A stretch of DNA of 64,000 nucleotides, from the NCBI GenBank assembly GCA_015060535.1, contig SUYH01000002.1:124001-188000 (forward strand), read 5' to 3'. The notes below the pieces were generated by a model. It saw only the letters and a list, made by a program, of their open reading frames with translations. It did not search any database and was not told the DNA's origin. The position numbers were made by a program, and so were the translations under genes. Source of the DNA: Prevotella sp. (GTDB lineage Bacteria; Bacteroidota; Bacteroidia; Bacteroidales; Bacteroidaceae). Positions within the stretch are counted from its first letter, which is position 1. Every line of letters starts with the position of its first letter. Below, in pieces: positions 1 to 11,087 of the stretch.

Positions 1-659
<659 letters not shown>

Positions 660-667
660 AACTAGTT

Positions 668-2440
668 TTATTGCGCTACTATGAAATGGGGGGCTGTGTC
701 TACAGAGATAAGCCCTCCATTACGTTTAGCCTCTTCAGTAAGGACACGTACGGCATTCTCGTTGTCGACGGAGTCCTTACTTTTTAGTCGTGGAGTATTA
801 TTCCACTTCACCAGGGGATTGTGCAATCCTGTCGCCTTGTCGACACGGTCGCCTGTAGCTACAAACTGGCTGACAGCCACACGTATGGTTCGGTCGGTCC
901 ATCCCTCAGCCCATTGACCATCAGCATAGATGGTGGTGCCATCCTTGACCAATGAGCGCAGCGTATAGCTCTCATCATCATTGACGGTGAGGTAACAGTC
1001 GATGCCTACCATACGCGACAATAGCATGGCTCCACTCTTAGTCATCGAATACTCCATGAGCTTGAGGAAATCGGCATAGGTCAGTTCATAGACGTAGATA
1101 AGATTGTCGAAGGGAAACATCTCGTAGACGTTCGAGACGGTGATGTTACGCGTAGGTGCTCCATCGAGAGGGAACGATGTGCGGACACCTCCGTTGTTGA
1201 CAAAGCCTATCTCGGCATCGCCTATCCGTCGTACCAGGTCACTCATCCAGTTGCCCATCGTAGAGGCTCGTCCACCACTATGTGGAAGTGCCAGACTGTC
1301 GTCAATGTTATTATAGTTGCGCACCAAGTCAACATTGATGTGTCCGATGACTTTCTCGAGCATGGGTTTAACATGCAGGATAGCACTATCGGACAAAGCC
1401 AGGATGTCTGCTTCCAGATCGTCAGCATTCTCGCCGGCAACATTGCGCGTATCTTTCTTGCCATCAACCTCCAGATTACGACAGTTGCCCACATGAGCAA
1501 ACGTAAGCTTACCCATAGCATCAACTTGGAACGTCAGTTCGGCATAGGAATAGGACATGCCATACGCCTTACCCTGCAGATAAGGCAGTCCCCATGCTGT
1601 GGAGTCACACATATTCTTATGACTATGACCACCCAGCACCAGATCGATGACAGACTGCTGACCCAACGCCTCGGCAGCCTCATCAGCCTGACCATGAACC
1701 AGCAGCACCGTAGCATCACAACTGCCACTGCGTTCCAGCGAGTCGGCTATCGCGTTAATCCGTGAATAGTCAATAGGGATTTCGTAGCCCTTATCGACAA
1801 ACTGATGGACAAACATGCTCTTGGCTTGGTAATGAGCCATTCCTATGACTCCTACCCTGACCTTGACACGATGACCATCGGCACTGGTGGCCTGCTTATC
1901 CAAAACGATATAATCGCGTGTTGTATGGGTTCGCTTACCATGACGGTAAAGATTGGCACACAGGACGGGAACAGTATTGTCACTCCGTTTACCGTCAAAC
2001 TCGTAGCCAAGCAACGTTGCATCGTTGTCAACCATCGTCTCGAAACCCCAGTCGAACTCATGGTTACCCAATGCTACGGCATCGTAATCCATCTTGTCAA
2101 ACGCCACATACATGGGCTGACCACGACGGATATTCGACAAGACGGTACCTTGATAGATGTCACCACCATCAAGCAACAAAAGCTTCTGGGTATCATAGTC
2201 TGCGCCTCGTCCACGTATATCGTTGGCCTTATCAGCAATATAAGCCAAGCGATAGTGGTTCGTACCCGTCGAGGTATTCACCAGTGTTCCATGAACGTCA
2301 GTCGTCTCCATAACGGGCAGTGAATAAGTGCCTTGGGGCACCACCTGGCTGCGCTGGATATGACGACTAGATGAGCAACCCGCCACGAGAAAGAGAGCTG
2401 ATGCACAGCAAACAAGCTGTCTAAGAATGATGCGTTTCAT
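668..2440 (-). CDS. 5'-nucleotidase/UshA-like metallophosphatase lipoprotein
   Basis: A 590-residue protein with a lipobox ending at Cys22 (LFLVAGC), so probably a lipoprotein outside the inner membrane. The N-terminal half carries the calcineurin-like metal-binding motifs: TTDVHG (about 47-51), GGDIYQG (about 91), GNHEFDWG (about 125) and GGHSHKN (about 270). The C-terminal half has the 5'-nucleotidase C domain signature NNGGVRTSFP. Members hydrolyse nucleoside 5'-phosphates, cyclic phosphodiesters or UDP-sugars. It begins 8 bases after the GH28 gene upstream, so it is probably the last gene of that transcript. Exact substrate is unknown. Confidence 0.9.
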   Translation of the reverse strand: MKRIILRQLVCCASALFLVAGCSSSRHIQRSQVVPQGTYSLPVMETTDVHGTLVNTSTGTNHYRLAYIADKANDIRGRGADYDTQKLLLLDGGDIYQGTVLSNIRRGQPMYVAFDKMDYDAVALGNHEFDWGFETMVDNDATLLGYEFDGKRSDNTVPVLCANLYRHGKRTHTTRDYIVLDKQATSADGHRVKVRVGVIGMAHYQAKSMFVHQFVDKGYEIPIDYSRINAIADSLERSGSCDATVLLVHGQADEAAEALGQQSVIDLVLGGHSHKNMCDSTAWGLPYLQGKAYGMSYSYAELTFQVDAMGKLTFAHVGNCRNLEVDGKKDTRNVAGENADDLEADILALSDSAILHVKPMLEKVIGHINVDLVRNYNNIDDSLALPHSGGRASTMGNWMSDLVRRIGDAEIGFVNNGGVRTSFPLDGAPTRNITVSNVYEMFPFDNLIYVYELTYADFLKLMEYSMTKSGAMLLSRMVGIDCYLTVNDDESYTLRSLVKDGTTIYADGQWAEGWTDRTIRVAVSQFVATGDRVDKATGLHNPLVKWNNTPRLKSKDSVDNENAVRVLTEEAKRNGGLISVDTAPHFIVAQ

Positions 2441-2448
2441 AGAGGCTT

Positions 2449-3924
2449 CTATTTGATTTTAACGTCTGAAGAACGGAATGTTACTATTTGCTTGATGCCA
2501 TCCTCCGTAGGAGCATCCAAATCTTGGATAGTGACCCGTCTTACATCGTCAAGCACAACAGGTGGTCGATAATCGGGGCGTTCATATCGGAATGTGACAT
2601 CATTAACATGAAGATCTTCCGCATGACGAGCATATAGTCCATAGGCTGGTGTCCATCCTGCGAACTTAGGTTCTGGATAGTGGGTAGCCTGTTCGCGATA
2701 GTCTTTATTCACCAAATCACGTGTTCCACCACCCTTAAAGTATAATCGGATGTTGTTCAGCCAAACACCCCTAATGGGTTCGGTCTTCATTCCTGTTACA
2801 ATAATAGAGCAGAGTGAGTCACAATCGTCAGCCACAACATTAGATATCTGGATGTCACGGGCCGAGCTCATGCGGGTCACCTCCTTGGGCCCTCTGTTAC
2901 GACAGCCTGTCGTGATGTAAATAGGGTAATGATGAACATGGCTCATCGTAATATTGCTGACAACAATATTCTCCATCCGCCCTTGGTCAACCTCTTCGAA
3001 AGCCAGACCGCTGGAATACATGAATGTACAATTAGTGAGCGAAATATTACGATAACCGCCATTCGACTCCGTTCCAAGCTTAAAACGCCCACAAACCCAG
3101 CCTACAGGCTCTGGCTGATATGTGCCATCAAGCAGCGTACCACACTTAAAACCTGTGATATTACAGTTGCTAATAGCAATATGCTCGCAAAGAACAGGCT
3201 GCTTCAAAGCATAGCTTGACTTCAGCACCAGTGCATCGTCGTGGGGCGTATTGATGCGACAGTTGGTGATAGTCATATATTTACAGCAGTCAATATCGAA
3301 TCCATCACGATTGGTATCTATAGTGACATTGTCAATCGTAGAAAGGTCACACCCAGTCATGATGATGCCAAAATGACCTCCTCGGTAGATCGTAATATCG
3401 CGGATGGTTACTTGTCGACATCGTTTCAAGGCAACAGCCTTGTCGCCTGTTCCTATAGAGCCTCCTTGCACATTGCCAGCCTTCTCCGTATCCTTCCGTG
3501 TCAACCCCTTGCCATCAATCATTCCATGACCTGTTATGGAGATATTTTTCTCCCCCTCAGCCCAGATAAGAGAGTTATGAAAATAGGTATGCCCACCATC
3601 TTGGTATTCTGGGAATCCACCAAACGATTCACTCTCATCGTAGGCTTTCATAGAGGCCGGAGCAGCCAGTAACGTACAGCCTGCTGAGAGGTGCAAATCA
3701 ATATTAGACTTCAGACGAATGCTGCCACTGAGATAAGTACCAGCAGGCAACAGCACCTGTCCTCCACCCGCTATCACCGCAGCTTCTATTGCAGCATTAA
3801 TAGCTGGCGAGTCAAGTGTGTGTCCATCACCCTTAGCACCATAGTCCTTGACGTTGAAGACGCCTGTTGCTAGCATTACCGCCTGCCAGCAAATCGCACA
3901 GAGCAATACCAATAGCTTTTTCAT
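2449..3924 (-). CDS. Glycoside hydrolase family 28 (polygalacturonase-like) protein
   Basis: A 491-residue secreted protein: a signal peptide at 1-20, then the GH28 start NVKDYGAKGDG and a right-handed parallel beta-helix with many I-x-I/N-V-T rungs. The first two catalytic clusters are visible as N-R-D-G-F-D (205-210) and D-D (229-230). I could not find the usual G-H-G motif, and the R-I-K motif reads R-F-K. This fits the divergent pectin-type GH28 members of Bacteroidetes acting on substituted galacturonans or rhamnogalacturonan rather than plain polygalacturonase. It begins 9 bases after the sufB stop, an unexpected neighbour. Confidence 0.85.
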   Translation of the reverse strand: MKKLLVLLCAICWQAVMLATGVFNVKDYGAKGDGHTLDSPAINAAIEAAVIAGGGQVLLPAGTYLSGSIRLKSNIDLHLSAGCTLLAAPASMKAYDESESFGGFPEYQDGGHTYFHNSLIWAEGEKNISITGHGMIDGKGLTRKDTEKAGNVQGGSIGTGDKAVALKRCRQVTIRDITIYRGGHFGIIMTGCDLSTIDNVTIDTNRDGFDIDCCKYMTITNCRINTPHDDALVLKSSYALKQPVLCEHIAISNCNITGFKCGTLLDGTYQPEPVGWVCGRFKLGTESNGGYRNISLTNCTFMYSSGLAFEEVDQGRMENIVVSNITMSHVHHYPIYITTGCRNRGPKEVTRMSSARDIQISNVVADDCDSLCSIIVTGMKTEPIRGVWLNNIRLYFKGGGTRDLVNKDYREQATHYPEPKFAGWTPAYGLYARHAEDLHVNDVTFRYERPDYRPPVVLDDVRRVTIQDLDAPTEDGIKQIVTFRSSDVKIK

Positions 3925-3933
3925 ATATCAGAA

Positions 3934-5385
3934 TTATCCTACAGTTCCTTCAAGCGATACGCTGAGGAGTTTCTGAGCCTCAACAGCGAATTCCATAGGC
4001 AACTTCTGAATAACCTCCTTGGCATAGCCATTGACGATGAGGCCTACAGCCTGCTCAGTGGGAATACCACGCTGGTTACAATAGAAGAGCTGGTCTTCAG
4101 AGATTTTCGAAGTAGTAGCCTCATGTTCAAAGATTGCCGAGTCGTTATGCACATCCATATAAGGGAAGGTATGTGCACCACACTCAGACCCCAGCAACAG
4201 CGAGTCGCAAGAACTATAGTTACGAGCATTCTCTGCTGTAGCTGCAGCACGTACCAGTCCGCGGTACGAGTTCTGCGAGTGTCCTGCCGAGATACCCTTC
4301 GAGATGATGGTCGACTTGGTATTCCTGCCAATATGAATCATCTTGGTACCTGTATCGGCCTCCTGATAATTATTCGTCACAGCTACAGAATAAAACTCAG
4401 CTTGCGAATTGTCACCTCGCAGGACGCAAGAGGGATATTTCCACGTGATAGCCGATCCCGTCTCCACCTGAGTCCAGGAGAGTTTAGAGTCCACACCACG
4501 CAAGTCGCCACGTTTCGTCACCAGGTTCAGCACACCACCCTTGCCGTTCTCATCGCCAGGATACCAGTTCTGTACGGTAGAATACTTCACCTCCGCACGA
4601 TCCATCACGATAATCTCAACGATAGCAGCATGCAGCTGGTTCTCGTCGCGCATGGGTGCTGTACAGCCTTCGAGATAGCTCACGTATGAGTCGTCATCGG
4701 CAATAATCAGCGTGCGCTCAAACTGACCTGTATTCCTAGCATTGATGCGGAAATAAGAGCTAAGCTCCATCGGACAGCGCACCCCCTTGGGGATATATAC
4801 AAAAGAACCATCGCTGAACACAGCCGAGTTCAGGGCAGCATAGAAATTGTCGCGATAAGGCACTACAGAGCCCAGATACTGGCGCACCAAGTCAGGGTGC
4901 TCCTTGATGGCATCACCAATGGAGCAGAAGATGACACCTTTTTCGCGAAGCTTCTCCTTGAAGGTCGTCTTCACGGAGACACTATCCATAATAGCATCTA
5001 CAGCCGTATTGCCACTCAGTGCCAGACGCTCCTCGAGGGGGATGCCCAACTTGTCGAAGGTCTTCTCGAGCTCAGGGTCAATGACCGACGGAGAACCGTC
5101 GGGAACTGTGGCTTTCTTGGCGGTAGGGTCGGCATAATAGCTGATGGACTGATAATCTACTGGCGGCACATGCACATGTCCCCATTTAGGTTCCTGTTGC
5201 TGCTGCCAATAGCGAAAAGCTTTCAGGCGGAACTCGAGCATCCACTCGGGCTCCCCCTTTTTGGCAGAGATGAGCCTGACGACATCCTCGTTCAGGCCCT
5301 TCTCGATGATTTCTGTATGTACATCGGTGGTAAAGCCAAACTCATATTTTTGCTCAGCCACCTGCTTGACAAACTCGTTGCTCAT
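3934..5385 (-). CDS. sufB: Fe-S cluster assembly scaffold SufB
   Basis: A 483-residue protein, the normal SufB length. The family forms the SufBC2D scaffold on which Fe-S clusters are built in the cytoplasm. Conserved C-terminal features are visible: SSCDSLLLG with its cysteine, the FEHEATTSK segment containing the invariant His/Glu pair, and the FYCNQRGI motif. The start codon overlaps the infB stop by one base (TAATG), which implies translational coupling. The usual partners sufC, sufD and sufS are not downstream; a GH28 gene is there instead. Confidence 0.97.
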   Translation of the reverse strand: MSNEFVKQVAEQKYEFGFTTDVHTEIIEKGLNEDVVRLISAKKGEPEWMLEFRLKAFRYWQQQQEPKWGHVHVPPVDYQSISYYADPTAKKATVPDGSPSVIDPELEKTFDKLGIPLEERLALSGNTAVDAIMDSVSVKTTFKEKLREKGVIFCSIGDAIKEHPDLVRQYLGSVVPYRDNFYAALNSAVFSDGSFVYIPKGVRCPMELSSYFRINARNTGQFERTLIIADDDSYVSYLEGCTAPMRDENQLHAAIVEIIVMDRAEVKYSTVQNWYPGDENGKGGVLNLVTKRGDLRGVDSKLSWTQVETGSAITWKYPSCVLRGDNSQAEFYSVAVTNNYQEADTGTKMIHIGRNTKSTIISKGISAGHSQNSYRGLVRAAATAENARNYSSCDSLLLGSECGAHTFPYMDVHNDSAIFEHEATTSKISEDQLFYCNQRGIPTEQAVGLIVNGYAKEVIQKLPMEFAVEAQKLLSVSLEGTVG

Positions 5386-8147
5386 TACAGTTTCTGCTCT
5401 ACCTCAATCTCCGTGAAGGTCTCGATGATATCACCGACCTGGATATCGTTGAAGTTAACCAATGAGATACCGCACTCCAAACCGGTTGCCACTTCCTTGG
5501 CATCATCCTTGTAGCGCTTCAAGGCATCGATAGGAGCAGTGTGTACGACGATACCGTCGCGAACCACACGGGCCTTATCCTTGTTGTGCACCTTGCCGTC
5601 GATCACCAGACCACCGGCAACGGTACCCACCTTCGATATCTTGAACACCTGCTTCACCTCAATTTCACCAGTGACGATTTCCTTCTTCACCTTGTCGAGC
5701 ATACCCTCCATCGTCGACTTCACCTCGTCGATAGCATCGTAGATGATCGAGTAGGTGTTGATTTCCACACCCTCGCGTTCAGCCAGTCGACGGGCATCAG
5801 CAGAAGGACGTACCTGGAAGCCGACGATGATAGCCTGCGAAGCACTGGCCAGCATGACGTCGTTCTCAGAAATCTGACCTACAGCCTTCGAGATGACGTT
5901 GACCTGTACCTTTTCCGTAGAGAGCTTGATGAATGAGTCAGAGAGTGCCTCGATAGAACCGTCGGTATCACCCTTCACGATGATGTTCAATTCGTGGAAC
6001 TCACCCAGAGCAATACGATGTGACAACTCGTCGAGACCCAGCTTAGTGGTGGTACGCAGACTCTGCTCACGCTGCAACTGGATACGCTTATTGGCGATTT
6101 CACGGGCCTCCTGCTCCGACTCCATCACGTGGAACGAGTCACCAGCAGTAGGAGCACCATTCAGACCCAGGATGATAGCAGGTTCAGCAGGACCAGCTTT
6201 CTCGATACGCTGGTTGCGCTCGTTAAACATCGCCTTCACCTTACCCCAGGCCGTACCGGCAATCACGACGTCGCCCACCTTCAGCGTACCATTCGATACG
6301 AGGACGGTAGACACGTAGCCGCGACCCTTGTCGAGTGAGCTCTCGATGATAGAACCTGTAGCCTTGCGGTTGGGGTTGGCCTTCAGGTCGAGCATCTCAG
6401 CCTCCAACAGTACTTTCTCCAACAGCTCATAGACGCCCTGTCCCTTCTTGGCAGAAATCTCCTGGCACTGGTACTTACCACCCCAGTCTTCCACCAACAG
6501 GTTCATGTTGGCCAAGTCCTCACGAATCTTATCAGGGTTAGCACCTGGCTTATCAATCTTATTGATAGCGAACACCATTGGCACGTTGGCGGCCTGAGCA
6601 TGAGCGATAGCCTCCTTGGTGGTAGGCATCACAGAGTCGTCGGCAGCGATGATGATAATGGCAATATCCGTCACCTGAGCACCACGGGCACGCATAGCCG
6701 TGAAGGCCTCGTGACCAGGGGTGTCGAGGAAGGTAATGCTGTGGCCGTCCTTCAATGTCACATTATAAGCACCAATGTGCTGTGTGATACCACCCGCCTC
6801 ACCAGCAATCACATTGGTATTGCGGATGTGGTCGAGCAGCGACGTCTTACCATGATCGACGTGACCCATCACCGTAACGATAGGTGCGCGGCTAATCAGG
6901 TCGTTCTCATCGTCTTCCTCCTCTGTGATGGCGTTCTGTACTTCTGCGCTGACATACTCAGTAGAGAATCCGAACTCATCAGCCACGATATTGATGGTCT
7001 CTGCATCCAGGCGCTGGTTGATAGATACCATGATGCCGATAGACATACACGTTCCGATGACCTGGTTGACACCCACGTTCATCATCGTGGCGAGCTCGGA
7101 AACGGTCACAAACTCGGTCAGCTTCAGCACCTTCGACTCAGCTGCCTCGGCTGCCATCTCCTCGTTCATGCGCTCAGCAACGGCATCACGCTTCTCCTTA
7201 CGATACTTGGCACCCTTCTTGTTCTGGTTGGTCTTCGAAGTCAGGCGGGCCAGCGTCTCCTTAACCTGGCGTGCTACTGCCTCATCGTCCACCTCCAGCG
7301 GCTTCACAGGACGGTTCTTCTTGTTCTTCTTACCACCCTGCTGCTGTTGCTGCTGATTAGACTGCTTGTTCTGATTTTTCTTATTCTGCTGGTTAGCCTG
7401 CTTGGCTGCTGCTTCGATATCCACCTTGTCAGTACGGATACGCTCGCGCTTCTTGCGCTCTCCAGCGGCCTTCTCCTCACGCTCCTTACGACGCTCCTCC
7501 TTCGATTTCTTCTTCGGACGAGTGCTCTGGTTCAGCGAGTCCAGGTCTATCTTACCCAGCACGTTGAGCTGTGGGGTATTCTGAGCCACCTTGGCATCAC
7601 CAGGAGTCTTAGCCAGACTAGGCTTCTCAAGCTCCTCTGCAGGCTCTTCTGCAACAGCGGGTTCCTGAGGTTCCTCTACTACGGGTTCTTCTACTTCAAC
7701 CATGGGCTGTGGGGTCTCGGCAGCTTCCTCCACAACAGGTTCGGGCTTCTCTTCTACAACAGGCTCCTGCGCAGCTGGCTTTGTCTCAGGAGCGGCAGCC
7801 TTAGGCTTACCCACTTCGTTGAGATCAATCTTGCCCAGCGTCTTCAGCTGTGGGCGCTGTCCCAACATTTCCTCGGTTTTGGTCACAGCCATCTCAGGCT
7901 GTTTCTCGACCTTTTCCACCTTTTTCTCCTTGATTTTCTTGGTGAACATCATCTCAGCCTGTGACTTCAAGGTCTTGTCACCGTTGAACTCATTGACCAA
8001 AGCCTGATATTGCTCATCCGAAATCTTGGTGTTAGGGGTCATTTCGTCCTTGACCTCGCCAAGCTCTTTCTTGTTCTTTAGGAAATCAACTGCCGTTTGA
8101 AGTCCTATATTCAGTTCAGATAATACTTTATTTAATCTTACTCCCAT
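5385..8147 (-). CDS. infB: Translation initiation factor IF-2
   Basis: A 920-residue IF-2, which brings initiator tRNA to the 30S subunit. The long N-terminal part is charged and low-complexity: Pro/Glu-rich to about residue 180, a Lys/Arg/Gln-rich stretch to about 300, and two copies of an LGKIDL motif. The IF2_N domain follows (about 340-400), then the G domain with GHVDHGKT (428-435), DTPGHEA and NKIDKPG, then domains II-IV. It sits between nusA (30-base gap) and sufB (1-base overlap) in the classic rimP-nusA-infB order. Confidence 0.98.
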   Translation of the reverse strand: MGVRLNKVLSELNIGLQTAVDFLKNKKELGEVKDEMTPNTKISDEQYQALVNEFNGDKTLKSQAEMMFTKKIKEKKVEKVEKQPEMAVTKTEEMLGQRPQLKTLGKIDLNEVGKPKAAAPETKPAAQEPVVEEKPEPVVEEAAETPQPMVEVEEPVVEEPQEPAVAEEPAEELEKPSLAKTPGDAKVAQNTPQLNVLGKIDLDSLNQSTRPKKKSKEERRKEREEKAAGERKKRERIRTDKVDIEAAAKQANQQNKKNQNKQSNQQQQQQGGKKNKKNRPVKPLEVDDEAVARQVKETLARLTSKTNQNKKGAKYRKEKRDAVAERMNEEMAAEAAESKVLKLTEFVTVSELATMMNVGVNQVIGTCMSIGIMVSINQRLDAETINIVADEFGFSTEYVSAEVQNAITEEEDDENDLISRAPIVTVMGHVDHGKTSLLDHIRNTNVIAGEAGGITQHIGAYNVTLKDGHSITFLDTPGHEAFTAMRARGAQVTDIAIIIIAADDSVMPTTKEAIAHAQAANVPMVFAINKIDKPGANPDKIREDLANMNLLVEDWGGKYQCQEISAKKGQGVYELLEKVLLEAEMLDLKANPNRKATGSIIESSLDKGRGYVSTVLVSNGTLKVGDVVIAGTAWGKVKAMFNERNQRIEKAGPAEPAIILGLNGAPTAGDSFHVMESEQEAREIANKRIQLQREQSLRTTTKLGLDELSHRIALGEFHELNIIVKGDTDGSIEALSDSFIKLSTEKVQVNVISKAVGQISENDVMLASASQAIIVGFQVRPSADARRLAEREGVEINTYSIIYDAIDEVKSTMEGMLDKVKKEIVTGEIEVKQVFKISKVGTVAGGLVIDGKVHNKDKARVVRDGIVVHTAPIDALKRYKDDAKEVATGLECGISLVNFNDIQVGDIIETFTEIEVEQKL

Positions 8148-8177
8148 CTATTCAAATTGATAATTGATAATTAATAA

Positions 8178-9434
8178 TTACTCAAACTCTGCATTGAGTA
8201 CTTCCAGTACATGGTCGACAGTTTCTTCCTCCAAGTCAGCCTTCTCAATGAGCATCTCACGCGGAGCATTGAGTACCTGCTTGGCAGTATCCAGACCAAT
8301 AGCCTTGATAGAGTCGATAATCCACTGGTCAATCTCGTCAGCAAACTCATCGAGGTAGATATCCTCGTCGGCTTCGTTCTCGTTGACCACACGGAATACG
8401 TCGATAGTATATTCTGTCAGCATGGAGGCCAGCTTGATGTTCAGACCACCCTTACCGATAGCCAGTGAAACCTCCTCGGGCTGCAGGTAAACCTCAGCCT
8501 TATGCTCCTCGGGATTCAGAGTGATGCTGGTTACCTTAGCAGGTGACAATGCACGCTGGATGAAGAGCTGCATATTGCTGGAGTAATTGATCACGTCGAT
8601 GTTCTCATTGCACATCTCACGAACGATGCCATGCACACGGCTTCCCTTTACACCTACACAGGCTCCTACGGGATCGATACGGTCGTCGTAGCTCTCGACA
8701 GCCACCTTGGCACGCTCACCAGGCATGCGGGCAATGCGGCGAATGGTGATCAGACCATCCTGAATTTCAGGAACCTCGGCCTCCAGCATGCGCTCCAAGA
8801 ACAGAGGACTGGTACGCGAAAGAATGATGCGGGGATTGTTGTTCTCGTTCTGTACCTCCTTGACGATAGCACGAACGGTCTCACCCTTGTGATAGTTGTC
8901 GGCAGGAATCTGCTCTGCCTTAGGCAAGTGCAGTTCATTACCCTCATCATCGATGAGCAGCACCTCACGCTTCCACATCTGGTAAACCTCAGCAGAAACT
9001 ATCTGTCCGACCTTGTCCTTATATTTATTATACAAGGAGTCGTGCTCCAGTTCCAGAATCTTCGAAGCCAGAGTCTGACGCAGGTTCAGAATGGCACGAC
9101 GGCCAAACTTCTGGAAGTCCACCTCCTCAGAAACTTCCTCGCCAATCTCGTAGTCGGGCTCAATCTTCTGAGCCTCTGACAGGCTGATCTCCTTGTTCTG
9201 GTCAACCACCTCTCCATCGGCTACCACGATACGGTTACGGTGAATCTCGAAGTCACCCTTGTCTGGGTTGACAATCACGTCGTAGTTCTCGTCAGAACCG
9301 AACATCTTGGCAATCACATTGCGGAAGCTCTCTTCCAGCACGCTAACCAGAGTTGTACGGTCAATGTTCTTTGTCTCTTTAAATTCCTGAAAGGTCTCAA
9401 TCATTGAGGGGGCTTTCTCTTTCTTTGTTGCCAT
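8178..9434 (-). CDS. nusA: Transcription termination/antitermination protein NusA
   Basis: A 418-residue NusA, which binds RNA polymerase and modulates pausing, termination and antitermination. An N-terminal polymerase-binding domain (about 1-130) is followed by an S1 domain and tandem KH domains (the GVKGSRVHGIV loop of the first is clear, as is AIGKGGLNIKLA of the second). The protein ends soon after with an acidic tail, so it lacks the C-terminal acidic repeats of the longer E. coli protein (about 495 residues). The gaps to rimP (26 bases past the stop of that gene's frame) and infB (30) are short and consistent with one operon. Confidence 0.97.
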   Translation of the reverse strand: MATKKEKAPSMIETFQEFKETKNIDRTTLVSVLEESFRNVIAKMFGSDENYDVIVNPDKGDFEIHRNRIVVADGEVVDQNKEISLSEAQKIEPDYEIGEEVSEEVDFQKFGRRAILNLRQTLASKILELEHDSLYNKYKDKVGQIVSAEVYQMWKREVLLIDDEGNELHLPKAEQIPADNYHKGETVRAIVKEVQNENNNPRIILSRTSPLFLERMLEAEVPEIQDGLITIRRIARMPGERAKVAVESYDDRIDPVGACVGVKGSRVHGIVREMCNENIDVINYSSNMQLFIQRALSPAKVTSITLNPEEHKAEVYLQPEEVSLAIGKGGLNIKLASMLTEYTIDVFRVVNENEADEDIYLDEFADEIDQWIIDSIKAIGLDTAKQVLNAPREMLIEKADLEEETVDHVLEVLNAEFE

Positions 9435-9466
9435 AATTATATTTAGTATTTTTTGTTTTTACGAAG

Positions 9467-9940
9467 TTATTTAAAGTTCAACTGATATTTGCAATACTTT
9501 ATCTCGCTGATGGCGAAAACCTTGTCGACATCCACCAGCACAGGACGCTTCTTGCCTTCCACATGCTGCTTCTCTTTCGTTGTTACTACAAACTGGCAGC
9601 CGTCTTCGCTAACCTCCTTCAGGAGTCCTTGCACTTTCTGGCCGTCCTTTTGCAACACTTCTACTTCCTTGCCTATATGATTGCGATATTGTTGTATCAC
9701 CTTAAAGGGCTGTCCGATACCAGCAGAACCTACTTCCATCTCATAATCGCCAAGCTCCTCGCCCAACTTCTCCTGAAGGAAGCGGCTCAAGTCGGCACAA
9801 TCCTCAATCCATACTCCATCAGCATGGTCAATCTCAATTACAATACGATCGTCGGGAGTCATCTCTACGTCTACCAGATAGTAGTCGTTCTGCTCCAACC
9901 ATTCTTCAACTGTTGTCTTAATGACGTTCTTGTCTATCAT
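9467..9940 (-). CDS. rimP: Ribosome maturation factor RimP
   Basis: A 157-residue RimP, needed for maturation of the 30S subunit. I chose the ATG at 9940, giving the normal RimP start MIDKNVIKTTVEEWL. An in-frame ATG at 10069 would add 43 residues without RimP character, overlap the aminotransferase gene and lie upstream of the promoter at 10006-10037. The acidic DVEMTPDD and GSAGIGQPF segments are typical of the N-terminal domain, and the C-terminal Sm-like half starts near GKEVEVLQKDG. It is the first gene of the rimP-nusA-infB operon. Confidence 0.95.
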   Translation of the reverse strand: MIDKNVIKTTVEEWLEQNDYYLVDVEMTPDDRIVIEIDHADGVWIEDCADLSRFLQEKLGEELGDYEMEVGSAGIGQPFKVIQQYRNHIGKEVEVLQKDGQKVQGLLKEVSEDGCQFVVTTKEKQHVEGKKRPVLVDVDKVFAISEIKYCKYQLNFK

Positions 9941-9964
9941 AAATTGTTTGTTAATTAAAACAAG

Positions 9965-9992
9965 AATGAGAGGCTTCGTAAAGCCCCTCATT
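9965..9992 (-). promoter_or_regulatory. Hairpin in the rimP leader
   Basis: Between the promoter and the rimP start the transcript can form a 12-bp stem with a TACG loop: arms at 9965-9976 and 9981-9992 pair completely if one G-U pair is allowed. It is followed by a weak T-rich run (CTTGTTTTAATT) on the minus strand. This could be an attenuator or a protein-binding leader for the operon. What it binds is not visible. Confidence 0.6.
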
Positions 9993-10005
9993 CCTCTGAA
10001 CGCTG

Positions 10006-10037
10006 CAAAATTACACATTTTCCGTGAATCCTGCAAA
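10006..10037 (-). promoter_or_regulatory. Promoter for rimP-nusA-infB-sufB operon
   Basis: On the minus strand a TTTG (-33, complement of 10034-10037) is followed by a 20-base spacer and TAATTTTG (-7, complement of 10006-10013), a full match to the Bacteroidetes housekeeping sigma consensus. The start of transcription should be near 9999, giving a leader of about 60 bases that contains the hairpin at 9965-9992. Confidence 0.75.
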
Positions 10038-10058
10038 TTTTTTGCATCTTTTTTCGTG

Positions 10059-11087
10059 TTATTGGGCATTTAAGCCGTTCATATACTGCTGAATAGCCGC
10101 CACCAGGGTATCATTCTCTTCTGGAAGTTGGGTGGACACACGGAACAGGCGATTGGTCAATCCATCAAAATTCTGGCAGTCGCGAATCAAGATGCCATGC
10201 TGATGAATCAAGTAATCTTTCAGTCCTGTTGATGTTCCTGCCATCAGCTCACAAAGCATATAGCTGGTCTTGGTTTCGAACACCCTGACGCCAGCTACTT
10301 TCCGTAAAGCCGTGCGCAAGCGTTCCGTCTCCTGCAGATAGCCATCCAGATCGGTTATGGCTGGCTGTCCCTTGCTGATCAGGAATTTTCCGGCCTCAGC
10401 AGCCAAGACGTTGATAGGCCAGGGGCTCTGCAACTGGCGTAACAACTGAATGGTGCTGGGGTGGGCCGTGATGTAACCCAATCGTAGTCCAGGCACCCCA
10501 TAGGTCTTGCCTATCGAGTGAAGCACTATCAGGTTGGATAATGTCTGCACTTCGCTTGGCACCAACAGCGGTTCCCTCGTATAGGCCTCCAATGACTGGT
10601 CTACCACAAAGGTATAGCGTGGCGAGCGTCTGACCACATAATCGACGAATCCCTTCATCAGCACATTACCTGAGGGCGTATTAGGATTGCAAATCCAGTA
10701 GACGCGGTCCTTGGGCATTTCCAACAGTTCCTCGCTGCTCTCGCTGGAAATGATATGCTTGTTGATACGACAGGCATTGGCATACTCCGAATAGGTGGGC
10801 TGTGGAATGATGGAGGCACTGTGATGAAACAGACGGGCTATCAGATGAATGGCTTCCGTAGCCCCATTGGTCACCATCACGGCATTGGGCGAAATACCCA
10901 GTTTGCTGGCTATCAGACGCTCCAATTGCTGCGGCTGTGGCTCAGGGTAGTTATTGACGAGCTGGAAACGCTCCATCAGATGCTCTTTCAGCGCCGAATG
11001 GTCAGCATGCTGCCAAGTCGTGGAGCTGAAGTTCATCTTCACCAGATTGTCATAGCGGTATATGTCGTCTCCGTGCCAGTTCGTCAT
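10059..11087 (-). CDS. PLP-dependent aminotransferase, threonine-phosphate decarboxylase (CobD)-like
   Basis: A 342-residue fold-type I PLP enzyme. The N-terminus HGDDIYRYDNLVKMNFSS resembles CobD and histidinol-phosphate aminotransferases. NPNTPSGN, the Schiff-base lysine in SIGKTYGVPGLRLGY and the final arginine in RLFRVSTQ are visible. CobD makes aminopropanol phosphate for cobalamin; HisC acts in histidine synthesis. The N-terminal motif and the coupled ABC ATPase favour CobD. Its start overlaps the stop of that gene by 4 bases (ATGA). No other cob or his gene is in the window. Confidence 0.75.
   Translation of the reverse strand: MTNWHGDDIYRYDNLVKMNFSSTTWQHADHSALKEHLMERFQLVNNYPEPQPQQLERLIASKLGISPNAVMVTNGATEAIHLIARLFHHSASIIPQPTYSEYANACRINKHIISSESSEELLEMPKDRVYWICNPNTPSGNVLMKGFVDYVVRRSPRYTFVVDQSLEAYTREPLLVPSEVQTLSNLIVLHSIGKTYGVPGLRLGYITAHPSTIQLLRQLQSPWPINVLAAEAGKFLISKGQPAITDLDGYLQETERLRTALRKVAGVRVFETKTSYMLCELMAGTSTGLKDYLIHQHGILIRDCQNFDGLTNRLFRVSTQLPEENDTLVAAIQQYMNGLNAQ

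Noticed and set aside
6600..7964. A 454-codon open frame opposite infB
   Set aside because: It is antisense to the IF-2 N-terminal low-complexity region; Leu-rich composition is the shadow of Lys/Gln/Glu codons.
9941..10069. N-terminal extension of RimP by 43 residues
   Set aside because: The extension lies upstream of the promoter and overlaps the aminotransferase stop; known RimP proteins start at the later ATG.
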